Source: Limanda limanda (lineage: Eukaryota > Chordata > Actinopteri > Pleuronectiformes > Pleuronectidae). Taken from it: a DNA stretch of 64,000 nucleotides. Under the pieces are notes generated by a model. It had not been told where the DNA came from. It saw only the letters and a list, made by a program, of their open reading frames with translations, and ran no database searches. The stretch covers positions 1,715,507 to 1,779,506 of the forward strand of contig NC_083647.1 of NCBI RefSeq assembly GCF_963576545.1, written 5' to 3'. A program made the translations under genes and the position numbers. This document shows, in pieces, positions 55,432 through 64,000 of this stretch. Position 1 is the first letter of the stretch, and the number at the start of each line of letters is the position of its first letter.

Positions 55432-55619
55432 ATCGCTTCTCGGCCTTTTGGCTAAGATCAAGTGTAGTATCTGTTCTTATCAGTTTAATATCTGATATGT
55501 CCTCTATAGGAGGACTACATATTAAGTAGATTTTTGGAAAGAGGAGCAGAAATGTGGAGCTTGCTCCCTTCTCTCCACGCATCGACCTAGCATTGCAGTG
55601 CCGCTGGGAACGGTGCACT
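55432..55619 (+). ncRNA. RNU2: U2 snRNA copy 70
   Basis: U78G, C96U, C107A. PSE C form. Confidence 0.94.
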
Positions 55620-55921
55620 CTGTTCTTACCCTGTAGAAAAGCAAACACTCAAGACCTGCTGGGAGACTTGGTGAGAAACCAGAGTCTGCTATTTGGACCC
55701 AATGTAAGTGGTTCAGGGATCTATCGCTTAAACAGGCTTAAAAGCCAATCACAGTAGTCAGGGCAGGAGCAAATAAAGACGTGTATAATTTTGGTTGCCA
55801 AATGGGGGCGGGGTGGGAATGTTGCATACTGGGCTCTGACATGTGGAAAGAAAAGGCCTACCGTGAAAGTGGTGAATGTGACCGAGAGGCTCCACCGCTG
55901 CTCTCCAACACAGGGCCATGC

Positions 55922-56038
55922 TGACTCTGGTTTCTCTTCATAACGCACAAGTCTTTCGCCTTTTACTAAAGACTTCCGTGGAGAGGAACAAACATGAGTT
56001 GAATATATTTTTGGCAGGCTTTGCTTCATGGCTGAGCC
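55922..56038 (+). ncRNA. RNU5: U5 snRNA copy 71
   Basis: RNA is consensus; PSE has GTGAAAGTGG. Confidence 0.94.
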
Positions 56039-56214
56039 TTTTGAAATTGTGAAAAGTCAAAGAGCTGTCTAGGTCAGAAATCAAGCGTCCACAAAGGAGA
56101 GCTCGGGCGGAGGTGATAAGCAGCAGCCATCGTTATGCACACCTCCAAATGTGGCACCATATCAAGTGAGATTTGTGCCAAGAGCCTGGGGTGGACATCC
56201 AACACTTGGGGATT

Positions 56215-56402
56215 ATCGCTTCTCGGCCTTTTGACTAAGATCAAGTGTAGTATCTGTTCTTATCAGTTTAATATCTGATATGTCCTCTATATGAGGACTA
56301 CATATTAAGCAGATTTTTGGCAAGAGGAGCAGAAATGTGGAGCTTGCTCCCTTCTCTCCACGCATCGACCTAGCATTGCAGTGCCGCTGGGAACGGTGCA
56401 CT
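56215..56402 (+). ncRNA. RNU2: U2 snRNA copy 71
   Basis: G20A in stem I. PSE A form. Confidence 0.94.
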
Positions 56403-56704
56403 CTGTTCTTACCCTGTAGAAAAGCAAACACTCAAGACCTGCTGGGAGACTTGGTGAGAAACCAGAGTCAGCTATTTGGACCCAATGTAAGTGGTTCAGG
56501 GATCTATCGCTTAAACAGGCTTAAAAGCCAATCACAGTAGTCAGGGCAGGAGCTAATAAAGACGTGTATAATTTTGGTTGCCAGATGGGGGCGGGGTGGG
56601 AATGTTGCATACTGGGCTCTGACATGCGGAAAGAAAAGGCCTACCGTGAAGGTGGTGAATGTGACCGAGAGGCTCCACCGCTGCTCTCCAACACAGGGCC
56701 ATGC

Positions 56705-56821
56705 TGACTCTGGTTTCTCTTCATAACGCACAAGTCTTTCGCCTTTTACTAAAGACTTCCGTGGAGAGGAACAAACATGAGTTGAATATATTTTTGGCAG
56801 GCTTTGCTTCATGGCTGAGCC
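56705..56821 (+). ncRNA. RNU5: U5 snRNA copy 72
   Basis: Consensus. Confidence 0.94.
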
Positions 56822-56997
56822 TTTTGAAATTGTGAAAAGTCAAAGAGCTGTCTAGGTCAGAAATCAAGCGTCCACAAAGGAGAGCTCGGGCGGAGGTGAT
56901 AAGCAGCAGCCATCGTTATGCACACCTCCAAATGTGGCACCATATCAAGTGAGATTTGTGCCAAGAGCCTGGCGTGGACATCCAACACTTGGGGATT

Positions 56998-57185
56998 ATC
57001 GCTTCTCGGCCTTTTGGCTAAGATCAAGTGTAGTATCTGTTCTTATCAGTTTAATATCTGATATGTCCTCTATATGAGGACTACATATTAAGCAGATTTT
57101 TGGCAAGAGGAGCAGAAATGTGGAGCTTGCTCCCTTCTCTCCACGCATCGACCTAGCTTTGCAGTGCCGCTGGGAACGGTGCACT
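56998..57185 (+). ncRNA. RNU2: U2 snRNA copy 72
   Basis: A161U in loop IV. PSE A form. Confidence 0.95.
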
Positions 57186-57487
57186 CTGTTCTTACCCTGT
57201 AGAAAAGCAAACACTCAAGACCTGCTGGGAGACTTGGTGAGAAACCAGAGTCAGCTATTTGGACCCAATGTAAGTGGTTCAGGGATCTATCGCTTAAACA
57301 GGCTTAAAAGCCAATCACAGTAGTCAGGGCAGGAGCTAATAAAGACGTGTATAATTTTGGTTGCCAAATGGGGGCGGGGTGGGAATGTTGCATACTGGGC
57401 TCTGACATGCGGAAAGAAAAGGCCTACCGTGAAGGTGGTGAATGTGACCGAGAGTCTCCACCGCTGCTCTCCAACACAGGGCCATGC

Positions 57488-57604
57488 TGACTCTGGTTTC
57501 TCTTCATAACGCACAAGTCTTTCGCCTTTTACTAAAGACTTCCGTGGAGAGGAACAAACATGAGTTGAATATATTTTTGGCAGGCTTTGCTTCATGGCTG
57601 AGCC
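57488..57604 (+). ncRNA. RNU5: U5 snRNA copy 73
   Basis: Consensus; upstream GAGAGTCTCC form. Confidence 0.94.
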
Positions 57605-57780
57605 TTTTGAAATTGTGAAAAGTCAAAGAGCTGTCTAGGTCAGAAATCAAGCGTCCACAAAGGAGAGCTCGGGCGGAGGTGATAAGCAGCAGCCATCGTT
57701 ATGCACACCTCCAAATGTGGCACCATATCAAGTGAGATTTGTGCCAAGAGCCTGGCGTGGACATCCAACAATTGGCGATT

Positions 57781-57968
57781 ATCGCTTCTCGGCCTTTTGG
57801 CTAAGATCAAGTGTAGTATCTGTTCTTATCAGTTTAATATCTGATATGTCCTCTATATGAGGACTACATATTAAGCAGATTTTTGGCAAGAGGAGCAGAA
57901 ATGTGGAGCTTGCTCCCTTCTCTCCACGCAGCGACCTAGCATTGCAGTGCCGCTGGGAACGGTGCACT
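57781..57968 (+). ncRNA. RNU2: U2 snRNA copy 73
   Basis: U151G between stems III and IV. PSE A form. Confidence 0.95.
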
Positions 57969-58270
57969 CTGTTCTTACCCTGTAGAAAAGCAAACACTCA
58001 AGACCTGCTGGGAGACTTGGTGAGAAACCAGAGTCAGCTATTTGGACCCAATGTAAGTGGTTCAGGGATCTATCGCTTAAACAGGCTTAAAAGCCAATCA
58101 CAGTAGTCAGGGCAGGAGCTAATAAAGACGTGTATAATTTTGGTTGCCAGATGGGGGCGGGGTGGGAATGTTGCATACTGGGCTCTGACATGCGGAAAGA
58201 AAAGGCCTACCGTGAAGGTGGTGAATGTGACCGAGAGGCTCCACCGCTGCTCTCCAACACAGGGCCATGC

Positions 58271-58387
58271 TGACTCTGGTTTCTCTTCATAACGCACAAG
58301 TCTTTCGCCTTTTACTAAAGACTTCCGTGGAGAGGAACAAACATGAGTTGAATATATTTTTGGCAGGCTTTGCTTCATGGCTGAGCC
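58271..58387 (+). ncRNA. RNU5: U5 snRNA copy 74
   Basis: Consensus. Confidence 0.94.
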
Positions 58388-58563
58388 TTTTGAAATTGTG
58401 AAAAGTCAAAGAGCTGTCTAGGTCAGAAATCAAGCGTCCACAAAGGAGAGCTCGGGCGGAGGTGATAAGCAGCAGCCATCGTTATGCACACCTCCAAATG
58501 TGGCACCATCTCAAGTGAGATTTGTGCCAAGAGCCTGGCGTGGACATCCAACACTTGGGGATT

Positions 58564-58751
58564 ATCGCTTCTCGGCCTTTTGGCTAAGATCAAGTGTAGT
58601 ATCTGTTCTTATCAGTGTAATATCTGATATGTCCTCTATATGAGGACTACATATTAAGCAGATTTTTGGCAAGAGGAGCAGAAATGTGGAGCTTGCTCCC
58701 TTCTCTCCACGCATCGACCTAGCATTGCAGTGCCGCTGGGAACGGTGCACT
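58564..58751 (+). ncRNA. RNU2: U2 snRNA copy 74
   Basis: U54G; CAATATAAG in the 3' spacer, shared with 62479. PSE C form. Confidence 0.95.
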
Positions 58752-59053
58752 CTGTTCTTACCCTGTAGAAAAGCAAACACTCAAGACCTGCTGGGAGACT
58801 TGGTGAGAAACCAGAGTCAGCTATTTGGACCCAATATAAGTGGTTCAGGGATCTATCGCTTAAACAGGCTAAAAAGCCAATCACAGTAGTCAGGGCAGGA
58901 GCTAATAAAGACGTGTATAATTTTGGTTGCCAGATGGGGGCGGGGTGGGAATGTTGCATACTGGGCTCTGACATGCGGAAAGAAAAGGCCTACTGTGAAG
59001 GTGGTGAATGTGACCGAGAGGCTCCACCGCTGCTCTCCAACACAGGGCCATGC

Positions 59054-59170
59054 CGACTCTGGTTTCTCTTCATAACGCACAAGTCTTTCGCCTTTTACTA
59101 AAGACTTCCGTGGAGAGGAACAAACATGAGTTGAATATATTTTTGGCAGGCTTTGCTTCATGGCTGAGCC
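59054..59170 (+). ncRNA. RNU5: U5 snRNA copy 75
   Basis: U1C; PSE reads CTACTGTGAAGG. Same as 62969. Confidence 0.93.
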
Positions 59171-59346
59171 TTCTGAAATTGTGAAAAGTCAAAGAGCTGT
59201 CTAGGTCAGAAATCAAGCGTCCACAAAGGAGAGCTCGGGCGGAGGTGATAAGCAGCAGCCATCGTTATGCACACCTCCAAATGTGGCACCATATCAAGTG
59301 AGATTTGTGCCAAGAGCCTGGCATGGACATCCAACAGTTGGGGATT

Positions 59347-59534
59347 ATTGCTTCTCGGCCTTTTGGCTAAGATCAAGTGTAGTATCTGTTCTTATCAGTT
59401 TAATATCTGATATGTCCTCTATATGAGGACTACATATTAAGCAGATTTTTGGCAAGAGGAGCAGAAATGTGGACCTTGCTCCCTTCTCTCCACGCATCGA
59501 CCTAGCATTGCAGTGCCTCCGGGAACGGTGCACT
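59347..59534 (+). ncRNA. RNU2: U2 snRNA copy 75, variant subclass
   Basis: C3U, G128C, G172U, U174C; 3' box begins CTTTAGAAAAG. PSE A form. Confidence 0.91.
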
Positions 59535-59836
59535 CTGTTCTTACCCTTTAGAAAAGCAAACACTCAAGACCTGCTGGGAGACTTGGTGAGAAACCAGAGT
59601 CAGCTATTTGGACTCAATGTAAGTGGTTCAGGGATCTATCGCTTAAACAGGCTTAAAAGCCAATCACAGTAGTCAGGGCAGGAGCTAATAAAGACGTGTA
59701 TAATTTTGGTTGCCAGATGGGGGCGGGGTGGGAATGTTGCATACTGGGCTCTGACATGCGGAAAGAAAAGGCCTACCGTGAAGGTGGTGAATATGACCAA
59801 GAGTCTCCACCGCTGCTCTCCAACACAGGGCCATGC

Positions 59837-59953
59837 TGACTCTGGTTTCTCTTCATAACGCACAAGTCTTTCGCCTTTTACTAAAGACTTCCGTGGAGAG
59901 GAACAAACATGAGTTGAATATATTTTTGGCAGGCTTTGCTTCATGGCTGAGCC
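59837..59953 (+). ncRNA. RNU5: U5 snRNA copy 76, altered 3' box
   Basis: RNA is consensus; GAATATGACCAAGAG after the PSE; 3' box ends GTCAAATA. Confidence 0.93.
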
Positions 59954-60129
59954 TTTTGAAATTGTGAAAAGTCAAATAGCTGTCTAGGTCAGAAATCAAG
60001 CGTCCACAAAGGAGAGCTCGGGCGGAGGTGATAAGCAGCAGCCATCGTTATGCACACCTCCAAATGTGGCACCATCTCAAGTGAGATTTGTGCCAAGAGC
60101 CTGGCGTGGACATCCAACACTTGGGGATT

Positions 60130-60317
60130 ATCGCTTCTCGGCCTTTTGGCTAAGATCAAGTGTAGTATCTGTTCTTATCAGTTTAATATCTGATATGTCC
60201 TCTATATGAGGACTACATATTAAGCAGATTTTTGGCAAGAGGAGCAGAAATGTGGAGCTTGCTCCCTTCTCTCCACGCATCGACCTAGCATTGCAGTGCC
60301 GCTGGGAACGGTGCACT
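60130..60317 (+). ncRNA. RNU2: U2 snRNA copy 76
   Basis: RNA is consensus; 3' flank AACAGTCAAG type. PSE C form. Confidence 0.96.
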
Positions 60318-60619
60318 CTGTTCTTACCCTGTAGAAAAGCAAACAGTCAAGACCTGCTGGGAGACTTGTTGAGAAACCAGAGTCAGCTATTTGGACCCAA
60401 TGTAAGTGGTTCAGGGATCTATCGCTTAAACAGGCTTAAAAGCCAATCACAGTAGTCAGGGCAGGAGCTAATAAAGACGTGTATAATTTTGGTTGCCAAA
60501 TGGGGGCGGGGTGGGAATGTTGCATACTGGGCTCTGACATGCGGAAAGAAAAGGCCTACCGTGAAGGTGGTGAATGTGACCGAGAGTCTCCACCGCTGCT
60601 CTCCAACACAGGGCCATGC

Positions 60620-60736
60620 TGACTCTGGTTTCTCTTCATAACGCACAAGTCTTTCGCCTTTTACTAAAGACTTCCGTGGAGAGGAACAAACATGAGTTGA
60701 ATATATTTTTGGCAGGCTTTGCTTCATGGCTGAGCC
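60620..60736 (+). ncRNA. RNU5: U5 snRNA copy 77
   Basis: Consensus; upstream GAGAGTCTCC form. Confidence 0.94.
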
Positions 60737-60912
60737 TTTTGAAATTGTGAAAAGTCAAAGAGCTGTCTAGGTCAGAAATCAAGCGTCCACAAAGGAGAGC
60801 TCGGGCGGAGGTGATAAGCAGCAGCCATCGTTATGCACACCTCCAAATGTGGCACCATATCAAGTGAGATTTGTGCCAAGAGCCTGGCGTGGACATCCAA
60901 CACTTGGGGATT

Positions 60913-61100
60913 ATCGCTTCTCGGCCTTTTGGCTAAGATCAAGTGTAGTATCTGTTCTTATCAGTTTAATATCTGATATGTCCTCTATATGAGGACTACA
61001 TATTAAGCAGATTTTTGGCAAGAGGAGCAAAAATGTGGAGCTTGCTCCCTTCTCTCCACGCATCGACCTAGCTTTGCAGTGCCGCTGGGAACGGTGCACT
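60913..61100 (+). ncRNA. RNU2: U2 snRNA copy 77
   Basis: G118A and A161U. PSE A form. Confidence 0.94.
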
Positions 61101-61402
61101 CTGTTCTTACCCTGTAGAAAAGCAAACACTCAAGACCTGCTGGGAGACTTGGTGAGAAACCAGAGTCAGCTATTTGGACCCAATGTAAGTGGTTCAGGGA
61201 TCTATCGCTTAAACAGGCTTAAAAGCCAATCACAGTAGTCAGGGCAGGAGCTAATAAAGACGTGTATAATTTTGGTTGCCAAATGGGGGCGGGGTGGGAA
61301 TGTTGCATACTGGGCTCTGACATGCGGAAAGAAAAGGCCTACCGTGAAGGTGGTGAATGTGACCGAGAGGCTCCACCGCTGCTCTCCAACACAGGGCCAT
61401 GC

Positions 61403-61519
61403 TGACTCTGGTTTCTCTTCATAACGCACAAGTCTTTCGCCTTTTACTAAAGACTTCCGTGGAGAGGAACAAACATGAGTTGAATATATTTTTGGCAGGC
61501 TTTGCTTCATGGCTGAGCC
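61403..61519 (+). ncRNA. RNU5: U5 snRNA copy 78
   Basis: Consensus. Confidence 0.94.
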
Positions 61520-61695
61520 TTTTGAAATTGTGAAAAGTCAAAGAGCTGTCTAGGTCAGAAATCAAGCGTCCACAAAGGAGAGCTCGGGCGGAGGTGATAA
61601 GCAGCAGCCATCGTTATGCACACCTCCAAAAGTGGCACCATCTCAAGTGAGATTTGTGCCAAGAGCCTGGCGTGGACATCCAACACTTGGGGATT

Positions 61696-61883
61696 ATCGC
61701 TTCTCGGCCTTTTGGCTAAGATCAAGTGTAGTATCTGTTCTTATCAGTTTAATATCTGATATGTCCTCTATGTGAGGACTACATATTAAGCAGATTTTTG
61801 GCAAGAGGAGCAGAAATGTGGAGCTTGCTACCTTCTCTCCACGCATAGACCTAGCATTGCAGTGCCGCTGGGAACGGTACACT
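61696..61883 (+). ncRNA. RNU2: U2 snRNA copy 78
   Basis: A77G, C135A, C152A and G184A. PSE C form. Confidence 0.92.
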
Positions 61884-62185
61884 CTGTTCTTACCCTGTAG
61901 AAAAGCAAACAGTCAAGACCTGCTGGGAGACTTGTTGAGAAACCAGAGTCAGCTATTTGGACCCAATGTAAGTGGTTCAGGGATCTCTCGCTTAAACAGG
62001 CTTAAAAGCCAATCACAGTAGTCAGGGCAGGAGCTAATAAAGACGTGTATAATTTTGGTTGCCAGATGGGGGCGGGGTGGGAATGTTGCATACTGGGCTC
62101 TGACATGCGGAAAGAAAAGGCCTACCGTGAAGGTGGTGAATGTGACCGAGAGTCTCCACCGCTGCTCTCCAACACAGGGCCATGC

Positions 62186-62302
62186 TGACTCTGGTTTCTC
62201 TTCATAACGCACAAGTCTTTCGCCTTTTACTAAAGACTTCCGTGGAGAGGAACAAACATGAGTTGAATATATTTTTGGCAGGCTTTGCTTCATGGCTGAG
62301 CC
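62186..62302 (+). ncRNA. RNU5: U5 snRNA copy 79
   Basis: Consensus; upstream GAGAGTCTCC form. Confidence 0.94.
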
Positions 62303-62478
62303 TTTTGAAATTGTGAAAAGTCAAAGAGCTGTCTAGGTCAGAAATCAAGCGTCCACAAAGGAGAGCTCGGGCGGAGGTGATAAGCAGCAGCCATCGTTAT
62401 GCACACCTCCAAATGTGGCACCATCTCAAGTGAGATTTGTGCCAAGAGCCTGGCGTGGACATCCAACACTTGGGGATT

Positions 62479-62666
62479 ATCGCTTCTCGGCCTTTTGGCT
62501 AAGATCAAGTGTAGTATCTGTTCTTATCAGTGTAATATCTGATATGTCCTCTATATGAGGACTACATATTAAGCAGATTTTTGGCAAGAGGAGCAGAAAT
62601 GTGGAGCTTGCTCCCTTCTCTCCACGCATCGACCTAGCATTGCAGTGCCGCTGGGAACGGTGCACT
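62479..62666 (+). ncRNA. RNU2: U2 snRNA copy 79
   Basis: U54G; same spacer variants as 58564. PSE C form. Confidence 0.95.
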
Positions 62667-62968
62667 CTGTTCTTACCCTGTAGAAAAGCAAACACTCAAG
62701 ACCTGCTGGGAGACTTGGTGAGAAACCAGAGTCAGCTATTTGGACCCAATATAAGTGGTTCAGGGATCTATCGCTTAAACAGGCTAAAAAGCCAATCACA
62801 GTAGTCAGGGCAGGAGCTAATAAAGACGTGTATAATTTTGGTTGCCAGATGGGGGCGGGGTGGGAATGTTGCATACTGGGCTCTGACATGCGGAAAGAAA
62901 AGGCCTACTGTGAAGGTGGTGAATGTGACCGAGAGGCTCCACCGCTGCTCTCCAACACAGGGCCATGC

Positions 62969-63085
62969 CGACTCTGGTTTCTCTTCATAACGCACAAGTC
63001 TTTCGCCTTTTACTAAAGACTTCCGTGGAGAGGAACAAACATGAGTTGAATATATTTTTGGCAGGCTTTGCTTCATGGCTGAGCC
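62969..63085 (+). ncRNA. RNU5: U5 snRNA copy 80
   Basis: U1C; PSE CTACTGTGAAGG. Confidence 0.93.
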
Positions 63086-63261
63086 TTCTGAAATTGTGAA
63101 AAGTCAAAGAGCTGTCTAGGTCAGAAATCAAGCGTCCACAAAGGAGAGCTCGGGCGGAGGTGATAAGCAGCAGCCATCGTTATGCACACCTCCAAATGTG
63201 GCACCATATCAAGTGAGATTTGTGCCAAGAGCCTGGCATGGACATCCAACAGTTGGGGATT

Positions 63262-63449
63262 ATTGCTTCTCGGCCTTTTGGCTAAGATCAAGTGTAGTAT
63301 CTGTTCTTATCAGTTTAATATCTGATATGTCCTCTATATGAGGACTACATATTAAGCAGATTTTTGGCAAGAGGAGCAGAAATGTGGACCTTGCTCCCTT
63401 CTCTCCACGCATCGACCTAGCATTGCAGTGCCTCCGGGAACGGTGCACT
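63262..63449 (+). ncRNA. RNU2: U2 snRNA copy 80, variant subclass
   Basis: C3U, G128C, G172U, U174C, as in 59347. PSE A form. Confidence 0.91.
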
Positions 63450-63751
63450 CTGTTCTTACCCTTTAGAAAAGCAAACACTCAAGACCTGCTGGGAGACTTG
63501 GTGAGAAACCAGAGTCAGCTATTTGGACTCAATGTAAGTGGTTCAGGGATCTATCGCTTAAACAGGCTTAAAAGCCAATCACAGTAGTCAGGGCAGGAGC
63601 TAATAAAGACGTGTATAATTTTGGTTGCCAGATGGGGGCGGGGTGGGAATGTTGCATACTGGGCTCTGACATGCGGAAAGAAAAGGCCTACCGTGAAGGT
63701 GGTGAATATGACCAAGAGTCTCCACCGCTGCTCTCCAACACAGGGCCATGC

Positions 63752-63868
63752 TGACTCTGGTTTCTCTTCATAACGCACAAGTCTTTCGCCTTTTACTAAA
63801 GACTTCCGTGGAGAGGAACAAACATGAGTTGAATATATTTTTGGCAGGCTTTGCTTCATGGCTGAGCC
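63752..63868 (+). ncRNA. RNU5: U5 snRNA copy 81 (last in window)
   Basis: RNA is consensus; 3' box ends GTCAAATA as after 59837. The U2 of this unit would start 45 bp past the window end. Confidence 0.93.
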
Positions 63869-64000
63869 TTTTGAAATTGTGAAAAGTCAAATAGCTGTCT
63901 AGGTCAGAAATCAAGCGTCCACAAAGGAGAGCTCGGGCGGAGGTGATAAGCAGCAGCCATCGTTATGCACACCTCCAAATGTGGCACCATCTCAAGTGAG
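63869..64000 (+). promoter_or_regulatory. Final U5 3' flank and U2 promoter, cut by window end
   Basis: Contains the U5 3' box, the U2 GC box, ATGCACAC and the C-form PSE; the window stops inside the PSE. Confidence 0.8.

Larger units (their letters stand above)
1..64000 (+). repeat. Tandem array of 783-bp U5-U2 snRNA gene units
   Basis: The window is filled by head-to-tail copies of one unit, with U2 starts 783 bp apart in nearly every case. Exceptions are 782 bp (before 5220, 9913, 13044 and 55432), 779 bp (before 6782), 781 bp (before 41341 and 52301), 1143 bp (32619 to 33762), 1503 bp (36111 to 37614) and 597 bp (39180 to 39777). Copies differ by only a few substitutions each, and shared private variants mark recent block duplications, as expected from unequal crossover and gene conversion. 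No unique flanking DNA is present, so both ends of the array lie outside the window. Tandem U2 arrays are known in other animals (Xenopus, human RNU2), where the unit lengths differ from this one. Two U2 PSE forms recur: CACCATATC (A form) and CACCATCTC (C form). Confidence 0.98.

Noticed and set aside
1..64000. CRISPR array or bacterial repeat
   Set aside because: The period is 783 bp with no short repeat-spacer structure, and the units encode metazoan snRNAs.
1..64000. Satellite DNA or transposon array
   Set aside because: No transposase, terminal repeats or target duplications; each unit instead contains two recognisable functional RNA genes with promoters.

Overview
The whole window is one head-to-tail tandem array of a 783-bp unit. 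Each standard unit carries two spliceosomal small nuclear RNA genes on the + strand: U5 (about 117 nt), then U2 (188 nt) starting 293 bp after the U5 start. I count 80 full-length U2 copies, 80 full-length U5 copies and 3 truncated U5 copies. I see no supportable protein-coding gene, and the many short ORFs are the same few shadows of the repeat seen again every 783 bp.

The organism is an animal, probably a vertebrate or other chordate. Both genes have the Pol II snRNA layout known from vertebrates: a proximal sequence element (PSE) around -60, no TATA box at -30, GC-box and SPH/octamer-like distal elements, and a 3' box 10-14 bp past the RNA. The plant-type upstream element is absent. The U2 core is vertebrate-like but differs from the human sequence in the IIb loop, between IIb and the Sm site, and in the 3' half, so I do not name a species.

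Layout of a standard unit, relative to the U2 start: CCAAT box -470; GC box -411; inverted SPH/ZNF143-like site -391; U5 PSE -357; U5 RNA -293 to -177; U5 3' box -166; U2 GC box -110; octamer-like ATGCA -80; U2 PSE -60; U2 RNA +1 to +188; U2 3' box +202. About 115 bp of spacer between the U2 3' box and the CCAAT box holds nothing I recognise. The unit at 7878-8563 is annotated element by element. U2 base numbers in the entries count from the A of AUCGCUU; U5 numbers count from the T of TGACTCTGG.

Region by region: 1-32618 is regular (unit 783 bp, a few of 779-782). At 32619-37613 the array contains 360-bp mini-units that carry U5 but no U2, with three U5 copies cut off at the 3' stem. At 39180-39776 a 186-bp deletion removes one U5 gene exactly. 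At 40560 a U2 copy has lost 2 nt in the branch-point recognition sequence. The rest, to 64000, is regular but built of visible higher-order duplications (about 1.57, 2.35, 3.9 and 4.7 kb). The array continues past both window ends.

U2 recognises the intron branch point and U5 aligns the exons in the same spliceosome, so the array co-amplifies two partners of one machine.
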